A model generated the notes under the pieces. It was not told the DNA's origin. It worked only from the letters and a program-made list of their open reading frames with translations, and ran no database searches. Shown one piece after another: positions 6,678 through 13,917 of a stretch of DNA of 22,030 nt. Both the position numbers and the translations under genes were made by a program. The first letter of the stretch is position 1; each line of letters opens with the position of its first letter. Source of the DNA: UBA11373 sp046714175 (GTDB lineage: Bacteria > Actinomycetota > Acidimicrobiia > Spongiisociales > UBA11373). The stretch is taken from positions 1 to 22,030 of the forward strand of contig JBKKBI010000003.1 of assembly GCA_046714175.1 (NCBI GenBank), written 5' to 3'.

Positions 6678-7037
6678 CTACGAGGACCAGAACTCGGCGC
6701 GGTCCTTGGAGGCAGTGAAGCTGTCGAACAGGATCGCCAACCCGAATCCGATGACCACGATCGGCCAGATGGCGAAGTCGCGATCGATCACCTCCAGGTC
6801 GCGTAACAGCATGAAGACTCCGATCAGCACCAGGGTCAGCGGCCAGAACCAGCCACGGCGATTGCCGACGAGAGTGCCAATGAAGAGCCAACCTCCGAGG
6901 CCGAGCCACACCAGGGTCCACACCGAGAGATCCGGCAGCGCCCCGAACTCACGCATGAGGAACAGGACACCGATGGTCACCAGGGCAAAACCGAAGAAGA
7001 CCGGCTTGGGGGGGCGGTAATCGATGCTGGCCTTCAT
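6678..7037 (-). CDS. Small membrane protein, LiaI/LiaF-like or DUF5668-like helices
   Basis: 119 residues with four hydrophobic helices at about 12-28 (VFFGFALVTIGVLFLMREFG), 35-55 (VWTLVWLGLGGWLFIGTLVG), 60-78 (FWPLTLVLIGVFMLLRD) and 85-108 (FAIWPIVVIGFGLAILFDS). The repeated 'WP-x3-(I/V)-x-(I/V)G' half-units resemble the membrane part of LiaI/LiaF-type stress-sensing proteins and DUF5668. The similarity is by pattern only. The start ATG 7037 overlaps the thioredoxin stop as ATGA, so translation can be coupled. A TAACCT box 7 nt upstream would also allow an independent leaderless transcript. Longer upstream extensions of this frame run antisense and through the thioredoxin gene, and are rejected. 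Confidence 0.8.
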   Translation of the reverse strand: MKASIDYRPPKPVFFGFALVTIGVLFLMREFGALPDLSVWTLVWLGLGGWLFIGTLVGNRRGWFWPLTLVLIGVFMLLRDLEVIDRDFAIWPIVVIGFGLAILFDSFTASKDRAEFWSS

Positions 7038-7477
7038 GATTCGGAGGTTACTCCTGCGGGACGGGCGCCGTTGCTGACCAGTGCCGCGGCCAGGATGTCT
7101 TTGCGGACCATCCCACTCACCCGCCAGCGAGGGTTGATGCTGATCACTCCCCTGGTGCCCGGAGCGGGGTCGGCGGCGCCCCGGCGCCGGGCTCGCTTCG
7201 ATGGCGGTCGCACCGGAGCGGCCAGGACGACAAACGTGGGGGTGGAACGCACCCCAAAAGCCTGGGCGGCTCCCGGGACCCTGCGGACGTCCATCTTCAC
7301 CACATGGGCCTGCCCGGCGAACTCGTCGGCGAGCTCGTCGACGATGCCCGACATCATCCGGCACGGCTGGCAGGCGTCCTGCCACAGATCGACCAACACC
7401 GGCTTCCCCTCGGCGAGATAGGCCCGCAGCTCGTCCATCGACCCGACGTGCTGGGCCTTGACGCGTTTGCGGAACAT
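7034..7477 (-). CDS. Thioredoxin-fold protein with CQPC active site and an Arg-rich insertion
   Basis: 147 residues with a thioredoxin fold. Residues 14-84 hold the usual order: KPVLVDLWQDACQPCRMM with the redox pair C36/C39, then KMDV, and the cis-proline loop STPTFVVL with P80. The Trp-Cys of classical thioredoxin is Ala-Cys here, and the dipeptide is Gln-Pro. About 30 residues rich in Arg, Pro and Ala (about 87-117) replace the short 'KDG' turn before the last strand and helix, which resume as WRVSGMVRKDILAAAL. A role in cytoplasmic thiol-disulfide exchange is likely, but its partner is unknown. The start ATG 7477 has GAGG 7 nt upstream and a TACCAT box further out. The stop overlaps the next gene by 4 nt. 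Confidence 0.85.
   Translation of the reverse strand: MFRKRVKAQHVGSMDELRAYLAEGKPVLVDLWQDACQPCRMMSGIVDELADEFAGQAHVVKMDVRRVPGAAQAFGVRSTPTFVVLAAPVRPPSKRARRRGAADPAPGTRGVISINPRWRVSGMVRKDILAAALVSNGARPAGVTSES
7045..7050 (-). promoter_or_regulatory. Possible internal -10 box TAACCT for the small membrane protein
   Basis: Inside the last codons of the thioredoxin gene, TAACCT (minus strand) ends 7 nt before ATG 7037. It matches the spacing of the other leaderless starts, but it may be coincidental because the two genes are also coupled by an ATGA overlap. Confidence 0.4.
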
Positions 7478-7507
7478 TGGTGAACCTCGAGTAGGAGTGC
7501 ACGGCGG

Positions 7508-7513
7508 ATGGTA
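7508..7513 (-). promoter_or_regulatory. Probable -10 box TACCAT for the thioredoxin gene
   Basis: On the minus strand, CGATACCATCC gives a -10 with predicted start near 7501. The resulting 24-nt leader contains CGAGG, 7 nt before ATG 7477. This promoter belongs to the leadered, Shine-Dalgarno class. Confidence 0.55.
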
Positions 7514-7543
7514 TCGGGGGCGGGGAAGAAGGCGCGAGGGTGT

Positions 7544-10500
7544 TTACCCGACCTGCCGCTCCGACGCGCCATCGCCGGGGAGTCCCGCCGCCCAAGTCCG
7601 CTCGAGTCCGTGGGCGCCCACGGATCTAAACCACGCTTGGGCCGCGGTTCCCGCAGCCAGGCCGGCAGGGTGGTCTAGTCCCACGAGCATGGCGAAGGCG
7701 GCCTGGCGCGGTGCGTACTCACCGGCAGGCATGATCTGCCTGAACGAGTCGAGGGCTGCCGTCATCCGCTCGATGGCGGGTTCCTCGTCGCCGGCTAGGA
7801 ATTGCAGCGCACCGGATCCAAACCTCTCCAGGGCTGAGCCGAGTCGCCCTCTGTTCGGGATGCGAGAGCGGACCGCTTCCAGCGCCCGGGATACCCGATC
7901 GGCGTCTCGCATGGCAGCGGCGACCGTCACGGCCGCGCTTGGTCCCGCGGGGAGTGAAACCACCGCCAGTAGCGCGTCGAACGACCGCTCCCAATCGCCA
8001 TCCATGAGGAAAGACGCGCTGTGCAGCATCGTGATGTAGTCCCGAACCTGGGGATCGCCGATTTCGGTCGTGGTGTCGAGTTGGGTCCGGAGCCGGGCCC
8101 CGTTCTCCGGAGATGGGTCGAGGTGTCCTTGTATCAAGAGCCGCGTTGCCGCCTGACCCCAGTCCAAAGGTGCGGAGAGGTGGACTCCGTCCAATTCCTC
8201 CATGAGCTCGAGGGCTTCGGGGTAACGACCGAGTGACACCAGCACATCGACGCGGTCCGACTTGGCACGAATCAGCCATCCGGTACTGGCGAACTTGGTG
8301 GCCCGCTCGTAGAGCTCTTCTGCAGTCCTTACCACGGCCATCGGATCGAGCGCGTCCACGGTGGAGCCGAGGTTGTTGAGGGCGCGGATCGCCTGGGCCT
8401 GCAGACCGTGCGAGTCGGCAAGCGCCACCGCGCCGCGGAGCATGGCCTCGGCTTCCAGGTATCTGCCCGACTGCCCCAGGGCCGTCGCCTTGGAGATGAT
8501 GCCGTCGATCGCCCGCGGGGTGGGGGCGAGGCGTTCGGCGACCGGCAACACACGGTCGGCAACGGTGATTGCCTCTTCGGCCTGTTGGTTGAGCATGAGG
8601 GCTCGCACCATCTCCAGTCCGAGCATCGCCTTGGCCTCAGTGTCGAAGTCGGTCAGGCTGCTGAAGACCGACCGGAGGCGGGCGATCGCCTCATCGGGTC
8701 GATAGAACGAGTTGAGGGCGTAGGCAACCGCGGTATGGGCGCGCAGCGCGCCCTCGGCATCTCCGGCCTGCTCCATGGCCTCCGCGGCGAGTTCGCCCAG
8801 GGCAACCGACTCCTCGACCTCGCCGGACCACATCGCCGCCTCGGCGGCATCGAGGAGGATCGGCGCCCTCTCTGCGGAGGTGCGGGTGAGTTCGAGCGCC
8901 TGGCGGAACAGCACCAGCGCCTGGGCGCTCGCCTGCAGCGAGGCGGCGCGTCGGGCCGCGTCGAGCAAGGACGTGCGGCCCCGCTCGAGCAGGTCCTCGG
9001 TGCCCGGCGGCGCGGTCTCATGGGCGGCGAGATAGTGGCTGGCGACGATCCCTGCCAACTCCGCCTCCCCGAGCCCGGCGAAGTACTCAGCCACTCGGCG
9101 GTGCCGGGTATGGCGGTCCACCAGGCTGAGCCTGCTGTACGCCACCTCGCGGATCAGCCCCTGGACGAAGCGGTACTGGCCACGTTCTGCCGAGCGCGGC
9201 TCTTCGTCGAGCTCGAACACCTCCTGACGCACCAAGGAGCGGAGCGGCTCGATGAGGGTGGTGTCGTCGGCGCCGCGGACGGCCGTCAGACCCTGCAGGG
9301 TGAAGGATTGCCCCAGCACTGCGGCGTCCTGCACCATTTCGCGGTCGGTGGGTTCGAGCCGATCCAGCCGAGCACCGATCACCGCCGCCAGCGAGTCGGG
9401 TACGGCGAGATCGGAAAGGGGACCGGTGAGGGCGAAGCGGTCCCCCTCACGAACCAGGTTGCCCGAGCCGAGAAGCATGCGAACGAATTCGACTGCATAA
9501 AGAGGTACCCCGGCGGCGCGCGCGGTGATCGCCGCCACCGCCTCGGTCGGAATCCCGGGCACCATGCCGGTGATGAGCTCGTCCATGTCGCCATCGGAGA
9601 AGGGGGCGAGGTGTACCGCGAGCGTGTTGCGTCGACCCGAGCCCCATCCCGGGTGCCGGTCGAGCAGCTCGGGGCGGCCGAGCGACACCACGAGCACCGG
9701 ATGGCGCGTCGAACGCTCGATGAGGTCCTCGATGAACTCGAGCACGCCGTCGTCGGCCCAATGCAGATCCTCGAAGACCATCACCACTGTGTCGCGCTCG
9801 GCGATCCGCTGGAAGAAGGTGCGGATGGCCGCGAACAGCTCGCTCCGGTCGCCGGGAGGCGCCTCGTCGATGCCGACCAGGGCGGCGAGACGGGGTTCCA
9901 TCCAGCGCCGCTCTTCTTCGAGCGGGACGAACTCGGCGATGGCAGTGCGCAGTTTGATCCGACTCTTGCCACGGTCGTCGGTCTCCGCCACGATCCCTGC
10001 CCGGCCGCGGATCATCTCCGCGATCGACCAGAGTGCGATCCCGTCCCCGTAGGCGGGAGAGCGGCCCTGATGCCAGTAGACGGTGTCGTTGAGTCCATCG
10101 GCGTACTTGAGCAGCTCCCAAGCCAGCCGGCTCTTTCCGATCCCGGCTTCCCCGACCACAGAAACCAGTCGTCCTCGCTGCTCCCGTCCCGTGGCATGGA
10201 GTTGATCCTTGAGCAGTCGCAGTTCGTCGTGGCGTCCGGTGAAGGGAGGCTCGATCCCCTCGCTGCGGCCCCGCCCGCCGCGCTGCGCCACCACCCGTAC
10301 CGCCCGGAACGCCCGCACCGGAATCTCCTTGCCCTTGAGCACTTGCTCGCCGAGTGGCTGCAACTCGATGGCGCTCGCCACGAGGTTCGCGGTCGACTCG
10401 CCGACGACCACCGTTCCCCCCGCGGCGATCGACTGCAGCCGGCTGGCAGTGTTGACCAGATCACCGACGATCAGCCCCTGCTCGTTGCCTCCCGGTCCCA

Positions 10501-11047
10501 CCGAGGTTTCGCCTGTCAGCACCCCGGCACGCAGGGCCAGTTCGGGCACTCCGATTTCGGCGCCGAGGCTGCCCACCATTTCCACCAATTCCAGAGCGGC
10601 GCGCACCGCCCGCTCGGCGTCGTCCTCGTTGGCTTCCACCGCTCCCCACCACGCCATGACCGCGTCACCGATGAATTTGTCGACGGTGCCCCGGAAGCGG
10701 GTGACGATCTCCCGGCTCCGATCGAAGTATCTGGTGAGCAGTGCCCGAACCTCTTCTGAGTCCCGGGACTCGGAGAACGGGGTGAAGCCGACCAGATCGG
10801 CGAACAGCACCGAAACCATGCGTCGCTCTGCCTTGGTCGGCGATGTGGTCGCCGTCCCTCCTGAAAGCGGAGACGCTGTGACGGCGCTCGATGCTTCACC
10901 AAGGGGAGTGCCGCACTCGCCGCAGAATCGGTTCGCGGGCGGGTTGACCGCGGAACAGTTGGAGCACGCGACGGCGAGCGGTCGCCCACACTCCCCGCAG
11001 AACTTGGTTCCCACCGGGTTGTCGTGTCCGCAGTTGACGCAGCGCAT
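7544..11047 (-). CDS. Zinc-ribbon / class III nucleotidyl cyclase / AAA-type ATPase / TPR-like fusion
   Basis: A 1167-residue cytoplasmic signalling protein. Residues 3-45 are two zinc ribbons (C3, C6, C17, C20 and C28, C31, C42, C45). Residues about 75-252 form a class III cyclase domain with both metal aspartates (D84 in LFADLVGFT, D128 in KFIGDAV), base-selecting K124 and D196 (typical of adenylate cyclase), and transition-state N199 and R203 in VNTASRL. All the residues needed for activity are present. An ATPase domain follows (about 270-560) with Walker A GEAGIGKS (299-306) and Walker B VVMVFEDLHWAD (421-432). The last 550 or so residues are alpha-helical, TPR-like repeats. The architecture is known in actinobacteria and some proteobacteria. 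It would make cAMP under control of the STAND-like ATPase/TPR sensor; no ligand is known. The start ATG is set by a TACGCT box. Long plus-strand ORFs over it are antisense shadows. Confidence 0.95.
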   Translation of the reverse strand: MRCVNCGHDNPVGTKFCGECGRPLAVACSNCSAVNPPANRFCGECGTPLGEASSAVTASPLSGGTATTSPTKAERRMVSVLFADLVGFTPFSESRDSEEVRALLTRYFDRSREIVTRFRGTVDKFIGDAVMAWWGAVEANEDDAERAVRAALELVEMVGSLGAEIGVPELALRAGVLTGETSVGPGGNEQGLIVGDLVNTASRLQSIAAGGTVVVGESTANLVASAIELQPLGEQVLKGKEIPVRAFRAVRVVAQRGGRGRSEGIEPPFTGRHDELRLLKDQLHATGREQRGRLVSVVGEAGIGKSRLAWELLKYADGLNDTVYWHQGRSPAYGDGIALWSIAEMIRGRAGIVAETDDRGKSRIKLRTAIAEFVPLEEERRWMEPRLAALVGIDEAPPGDRSELFAAIRTFFQRIAERDTVVMVFEDLHWADDGVLEFIEDLIERSTRHPVLVVSLGRPELLDRHPGWGSGRRNTLAVHLAPFSDGDMDELITGMVPGIPTEAVAAITARAAGVPLYAVEFVRMLLGSGNLVREGDRFALTGPLSDLAVPDSLAAVIGARLDRLEPTDREMVQDAAVLGQSFTLQGLTAVRGADDTTLIEPLRSLVRQEVFELDEEPRSAERGQYRFVQGLIREVAYSRLSLVDRHTRHRRVAEYFAGLGEAELAGIVASHYLAAHETAPPGTEDLLERGRTSLLDAARRAASLQASAQALVLFRQALELTRTSAERAPILLDAAEAAMWSGEVEESVALGELAAEAMEQAGDAEGALRAHTAVAYALNSFYRPDEAIARLRSVFSSLTDFDTEAKAMLGLEMVRALMLNQQAEEAITVADRVLPVAERLAPTPRAIDGIISKATALGQSGRYLEAEAMLRGAVALADSHGLQAQAIRALNNLGSTVDALDPMAVVRTAEELYERATKFASTGWLIRAKSDRVDVLVSLGRYPEALELMEELDGVHLSAPLDWGQAATRLLIQGHLDPSPENGARLRTQLDTTTEIGDPQVRDYITMLHSASFLMDGDWERSFDALLAVVSLPAGPSAAVTVAAAMRDADRVSRALEAVRSRIPNRGRLGSALERFGSGALQFLAGDEEPAIERMTAALDSFRQIMPAGEYAPRQAAFAMLVGLDHPAGLAAGTAAQAWFRSVGAHGLERTWAAGLPGDGASERQVG

Positions 11048-11055
11048 CGCAGGAG

Positions 11056-11061
11056 AGCGTA
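11056..11061 (-). promoter_or_regulatory. Probable -10 box TACGCT for the cyclase-ATPase gene
   Basis: On the minus strand, TACGCT ends 8 nt before ATG 11047, predicting a leader of about 2 nt. There is no Shine-Dalgarno sequence. Confidence 0.6.
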
Positions 11062-11090
11062 CCCCGGGGACGGTGGCCGGGGGTGGTTGG

Positions 11091-11489
11091 CTACTTGACC
11101 AGCAAACCCTCCAAGGCTTCCCGCAGACCCGCCGGAGATCGCACCGGTCGGCCGGCCAGATTGGTGGCGGCGGCGTGCACCTCGGCCTCGGCGATCACCT
11201 CGTCGCCGCGCCGGATCACCTGCCGCCAGGTGCTCTCCGAGGCCCCGAGGTGCAGTACCGCCGATTCGATGGTGAGGGTGTCGCCAGCGGTGGCGGGGCG
11301 ACGGAACCTGATGTCGATGCCGACCACCACCACCTGGTACCCGGCCGCGGCGAGCGCTTCCATACCCCACCCGATCGACTCCAGCACCGAGATCCGGGCG
11401 TGTTCCAGATAGGAGAGATAGGTGGCGTGGTTGACATGTTGATAGGGATCGAGCTCACCCCAACGGACGTGGATCTGCGTCTGGTGCAC
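11091..11489 (-). CDS. Hotdog-fold acyl-CoA thioesterase (4-hydroxybenzoyl-CoA thioesterase / YbgC family)
   Basis: 132 residues from GTG 11489. It would hydrolyse a short- or medium-chain or aromatic acyl-CoA in the cytoplasm. The signature VRWGELDPYQHVNHATYLSYLEHAR (residues 8-32) contains the catalytic Asp14, with H18 and N20, and the 'N-x2-YL-x-YLE-x-AR' helix of the YbgC/FadM group. The later strands (VVVVGIDIRFRRPATAGDTLTI) fit the same fold. The frame is open further upstream to an ATG at 11549. GTG 11489 is preferred because a TACCCT box ends 7 nt before it and conserved sequence begins there. Neighbours give no clue to the acyl group. Confidence 0.88.
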   Translation of the reverse strand: MHQTQIHVRWGELDPYQHVNHATYLSYLEHARISVLESIGWGMEALAAAGYQVVVVGIDIRFRRPATAGDTLTIESAVLHLGASESTWRQVIRRGDEVIAEAEVHAAATNLAGRPVRSPAGLREALEGLLVK

Positions 11490-11496
11490 GCGGCCA

Positions 11497-11502
11497 AGGG
11501 TA
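11497..11502 (-). promoter_or_regulatory. Probable -10 box TACCCT for the thioesterase gene
   Basis: On the minus strand, TACCCT ends 7 nt before GTG 11489; predicted +1 is 11490. It decides the GTG start. Confidence 0.6.
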
Positions 11503-11526
11503 GGTCGCCGCGACCGAAGACTCTCT

Positions 11527-12351
11527 TCACGGCGCCACTGGCATTCCAATCACCTCATCGACGTCGTACCCGAACGATGCGCTCCGCAGCAGCGTCCCCA
11601 GGTTGACCCAGGTGCCGGAGTTGGTGCGGAAACGGCCCAGCCAGGCAAATGACACCGTCACGGGATACGACTCGAGGGTGGGGTGACAGCGCCGACCGGC
11701 GGGGTGGTCGCGGCGGTACACCGGCGGACACGTCTTGAGGGCATAGGCGTACGACGCCCCACTGCGGAATGCGGTGGATGGCGGATACGAGACCGCCGGG
11801 GTGCCATCGCCCCAGGCCACCCTCAGGCTGCCCACATACGCCTCGACCTCGAGCAGCCTCCCATCGGGAAGCGTCTCGCGGTGGCGCAGCGCGGCTGGTC
11901 GCGTCGTGGTGACGATGCTGGCGAGGTTGGTGATCCCCACACTGGGCCGGACCCGGGGCGAGGGCACCCGGAGCGGGAACGCTCGGAACACCTCCCATGC
12001 CCGAGTGGTGATGGTTCCCGCACTGGAGCAGTCCGGGTAGTCGAACCGGGTCTGGATGATGAGGGCATCGTTGAGCCAGTTGAAAGAGTCGAGTCCCGGG
12101 GGATACCGGGACCAGTACCAGCAGGTCCCGATTCCGGGATCCTCCCGGGTACGCAGATAGCGATAGGGGGGAAGGGTGCTGGTGGTGGTCCCGCCGTACC
12201 AGCAGTTGATCCCGTCGATCGAATACGCGCAGCCGTCGGCCGCCTCTGCCTGACGGGGTTCGAGGGTGGACACGGCGAGAACCGTCGTCGCCGTCACAGT
12301 CAGAGTTGTTAGTAGCACCGCCAGCCGTGCGCCGATCGAGCGCACAACCAT
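11527..12351 (-). CDS. Secreted protein of unknown function with a PKD-like segment
   Basis: A 274-residue exported protein. ATG 12351 gives a good signal peptide (MVVRSIGARLAVLLTTLTVTATTVLA, cleavage near QAEA-AD). A longer open frame to 12423 would add 24 charged residues in front and spoil it. A TACGGT box ends 7 nt before the chosen ATG. The mature part is Tyr/Trp/Pro rich with eight cysteines or so. It has an early 'CAYSIDGINCWYGG' segment followed by a TTTST linker, then 'ALIIQTRFDYPDCSSAG', 'GITNLASIVTTTRP' and 'VAWGDGTPAVSYP'. The 'GDGT' turn resembles PKD domains and is seen in many actinobacterial secreted hypotheticals. No membrane anchor follows, so it may be released or bound to the wall. 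Confidence 0.82.
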   Translation of the reverse strand: MVVRSIGARLAVLLTTLTVTATTVLAVSTLEPRQAEAADGCAYSIDGINCWYGGTTTSTLPPYRYLRTREDPGIGTCWYWSRYPPGLDSFNWLNDALIIQTRFDYPDCSSAGTITTRAWEVFRAFPLRVPSPRVRPSVGITNLASIVTTTRPAALRHRETLPDGRLLEVEAYVGSLRVAWGDGTPAVSYPPSTAFRSGASYAYALKTCPPVYRRDHPAGRRCHPTLESYPVTVSFAWLGRFRTNSGTWVNLGTLLRSASFGYDVDEVIGMPVAP

Positions 12352-12358
12352 GGCGCGC

Positions 12359-12368
12359 ACCGTATGCT
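12359..12368. promoter_or_regulatory. Overlapping divergent -10 boxes
   Basis: On the minus strand, TACGGT (12364 to 12359) serves the secreted protein, 7 nt before its ATG. On the plus strand, TATGCT (12363-12368) could serve the SnoaL-like gene, with transcription from about 12375 and a 62-nt leader ending in GGAG 6 nt before ATG 12437. The two boxes share two base pairs, so polymerase could not occupy both at once. Confidence 0.45.
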
Positions 12369-12436
12369 CTGGCCGCCCCGACCGCAATACCCCTGATCGC
12401 GCCCTGTCCACCCATCTCGCCACTCCGGAGTGAACG

Positions 12437-12910
12437 ATGGCCCACGAGAAGATCCTGGAGCAGTTGCGACGCCCCGTTTCCGACGACGCCTATAACGCGG
12501 TGCGGGAGACCTGGAAGCGGCACTCCATGGCCGAGGACGCCCGCGACATCGCCGGGTTGATGTCGACCCTGACCACCGACTGCGCATACGAGTTGGTGCA
12601 GACCGGTCACCGCTGGGTCGGCCACCAGGGGGCAACAAAGTTCTATCTGGAGTTGCTCGGGGCCTTTCCCGATGTGGTGTTCGATCTCACCGATATCGTG
12701 ATCGGCCCGCAGGGTGTGTGCGAGATGGCCGATGTCACCGGCACCCACCGCGGCACTTGGCTGGAGAAGCCGGCCACCGGCAAGGCGCTGCGCTGGAAGG
12801 TCGTGATCTACTTCCCCTGGGACCCGGTCGCCGGCCTGTTCACCGGGGAGAAGGTCTGGTCGCACAGCGATGACCTGGAGACGCTGACGACTCTCGGAGG
12901 CTTGGCGTGA
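12437..12910 (+). CDS. SnoaL-like / NTF2-fold protein
   Basis: 157 residues with the sequence pattern of the SnoaL-like cone-shaped fold. A first helix region (ETWKRHSMAEDARDIAGLMSTLTTDCAYELV) is followed by 'GHRWVGHQGATKFYLELLGAFPDVVFDLTDIVIG', a run of strands (EMADVTGTHRGTWL) and a closing 'LRWKVVIYFPWDP..GLFTGEKVW'. The family includes polyketide cyclases, isomerases and many uncharacterised small-ligand binders, so the activity is open. ATG 12437 has GGAG 6 nt upstream. Its stop overlaps the start of the next gene as GTGA, so the two proteins are translationally coupled and probably work together. Confidence 0.85.
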   Translation: MAHEKILEQLRRPVSDDAYNAVRETWKRHSMAEDARDIAGLMSTLTTDCAYELVQTGHRWVGHQGATKFYLELLGAFPDVVFDLTDIVIGPQGVCEMADVTGTHRGTWLEKPATGKALRWKVVIYFPWDPVAGLFTGEKVWSHSDDLETLTTLGGLA

Positions 12911-13917
12911 AACGCTCTTGGATCGACGCACTGGTGCACTGGGCGACGACGCGTCGAATCCCCTGGTGGCTGCTGGCGGCAGGCGTACTCGGCCTCGAGC
13001 TGCTGCTGTTGAGCGCAGCGGGGTGGTCCGATGGGTCGCTTCCCGTCGGCCAGGTCTACGAGCGGTATGCCGACCTGTTCTACGCGATGTTCGGTGTAGT
13101 GGGCTACGGATTCCTCGTCGGCCGGGCGCGGCGCGCCTTCACTCAGTTCCGTCCGGCTCTGGGCCCCCCCGACGCAGACTCCGAGGCGGTCGCTCGGCAG
13201 CTCACCTCGCTCAGCCCCAGGGTCGCCTGGCTGGCCACCGCCGCCGGAGCAATCCTCGGTGCTGTGGCGTTTGTCGGCGATTCCCAGACCTGGAATCAGC
13301 TCAGCGGCTCCATTCACAACACGATCGTGATCGCCATCGTGGCCTACGGCATGAGTACGGTGTTCATGTCGGTCCTCATCGCCCTGATGGGACAACAGTT
13401 GCGCATGGTGGTGAGCCTGCATCGTCGCGCCCCGCGTATTGATCTGTTCCACTCTGCACCCGCTCACTCCTTCGCCCGACTCACATCCGCCATCGGCACG
13501 CTGGTGATAGCCCAGGCGGTCTACGGGGTGGCCACCGACCCGAACACGTTCGTGAATCCGGTGTGGCGATGGCTCACGGTCGCCGCGCTCGTGTTCTCTG
13601 TGGCGGTGTTTTTTCTCCCACTGCGGGGGATGCAGCGGCGCCTCCAGGCGGAGCGGCGTCGACTGCTCGAAGAGTGCACTACCAGGATTCGCGGTGTCTC
13701 GTCCGATCTCCACGCCGAGATCGATGGGGGTCGCTACGAGTCGGTGGCCCAACTACGCGGGGTGCTCGACGCTCTCGATTCTGACCGGGGCCGCATCAGG
13801 GCGGCCTCGACCTGGCCATGGGAAGCGGCGACGTTGCGGGGATTCGTCACCACCCTTGGAGTGCCAATCGTCGTTTGGCTGGTCACCCGGGTGCTGGGTG
13901 AGTCGTTAGGTCTCTAG
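12907..13917 (+). CDS. Multipass membrane protein with a cytoplasmic coiled segment
   Basis: 336 residues, family not recognised. Hydrophobic segments lie at about 19-40 (WWLLAAGVLGLELLLLSAAGW), 57-77, 109-130, 139-163, 192-212, 221-241 and 310-330, giving roughly seven helices. A charged helical stretch at about 245-305 (RGMQRRLQAERRRLLEECTTRIRG...) precedes the last helix and would lie in the cytoplasm. There are no visible nucleotide-binding or transporter motifs. It starts with GTG 12907 inside the stop of the SnoaL-like gene (4-nt overlap), so translation is coupled. It ends in a CTAG shared with the stop of uppP on the other strand. A sensor or channel is possible, but neither is supported by a motif. 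Confidence 0.82.
   Translation: MKRSWIDALVHWATTRRIPWWLLAAGVLGLELLLLSAAGWSDGSLPVGQVYERYADLFYAMFGVVGYGFLVGRARRAFTQFRPALGPPDADSEAVARQLTSLSPRVAWLATAAGAILGAVAFVGDSQTWNQLSGSIHNTIVIAIVAYGMSTVFMSVLIALMGQQLRMVVSLHRRAPRIDLFHSAPAHSFARLTSAIGTLVIAQAVYGVATDPNTFVNPVWRWLTVAALVFSVAVFFLPLRGMQRRLQAERRRLLEECTTRIRGVSSDLHAEIDGGRYESVAQLRGVLDALDSDRGRIRAASTWPWEAATLRGFVTTLGVPIVVWLVTRVLGESLGL

Noticed and set aside
7038..7595. N-terminal extension of the small membrane protein to 7595
   Set aside because: The extension lies in another frame of the thioredoxin gene, which has a clear fold. ATG 7037 has both coupling and a promoter.
8408..10759. Plus-strand open frame of 783 codons
   Set aside because: It runs antisense to the cyclase-ATPase gene, whose motifs are unambiguous. 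High GC keeps the opposite frame open, and the translated product has no recognisable domain.
11490..11549. Longer thioesterase starting at ATG 11549
   Set aside because: The added 20 residues are Arg-rich without family resemblance, and the TACCCT box would lie inside the coding region.
10209..11606. Plus-strand open frame of 465 codons
   Set aside because: Antisense to the 5' part of the cyclase gene and the thioesterase; Ser/Arg/Pro-rich low-complexity product.
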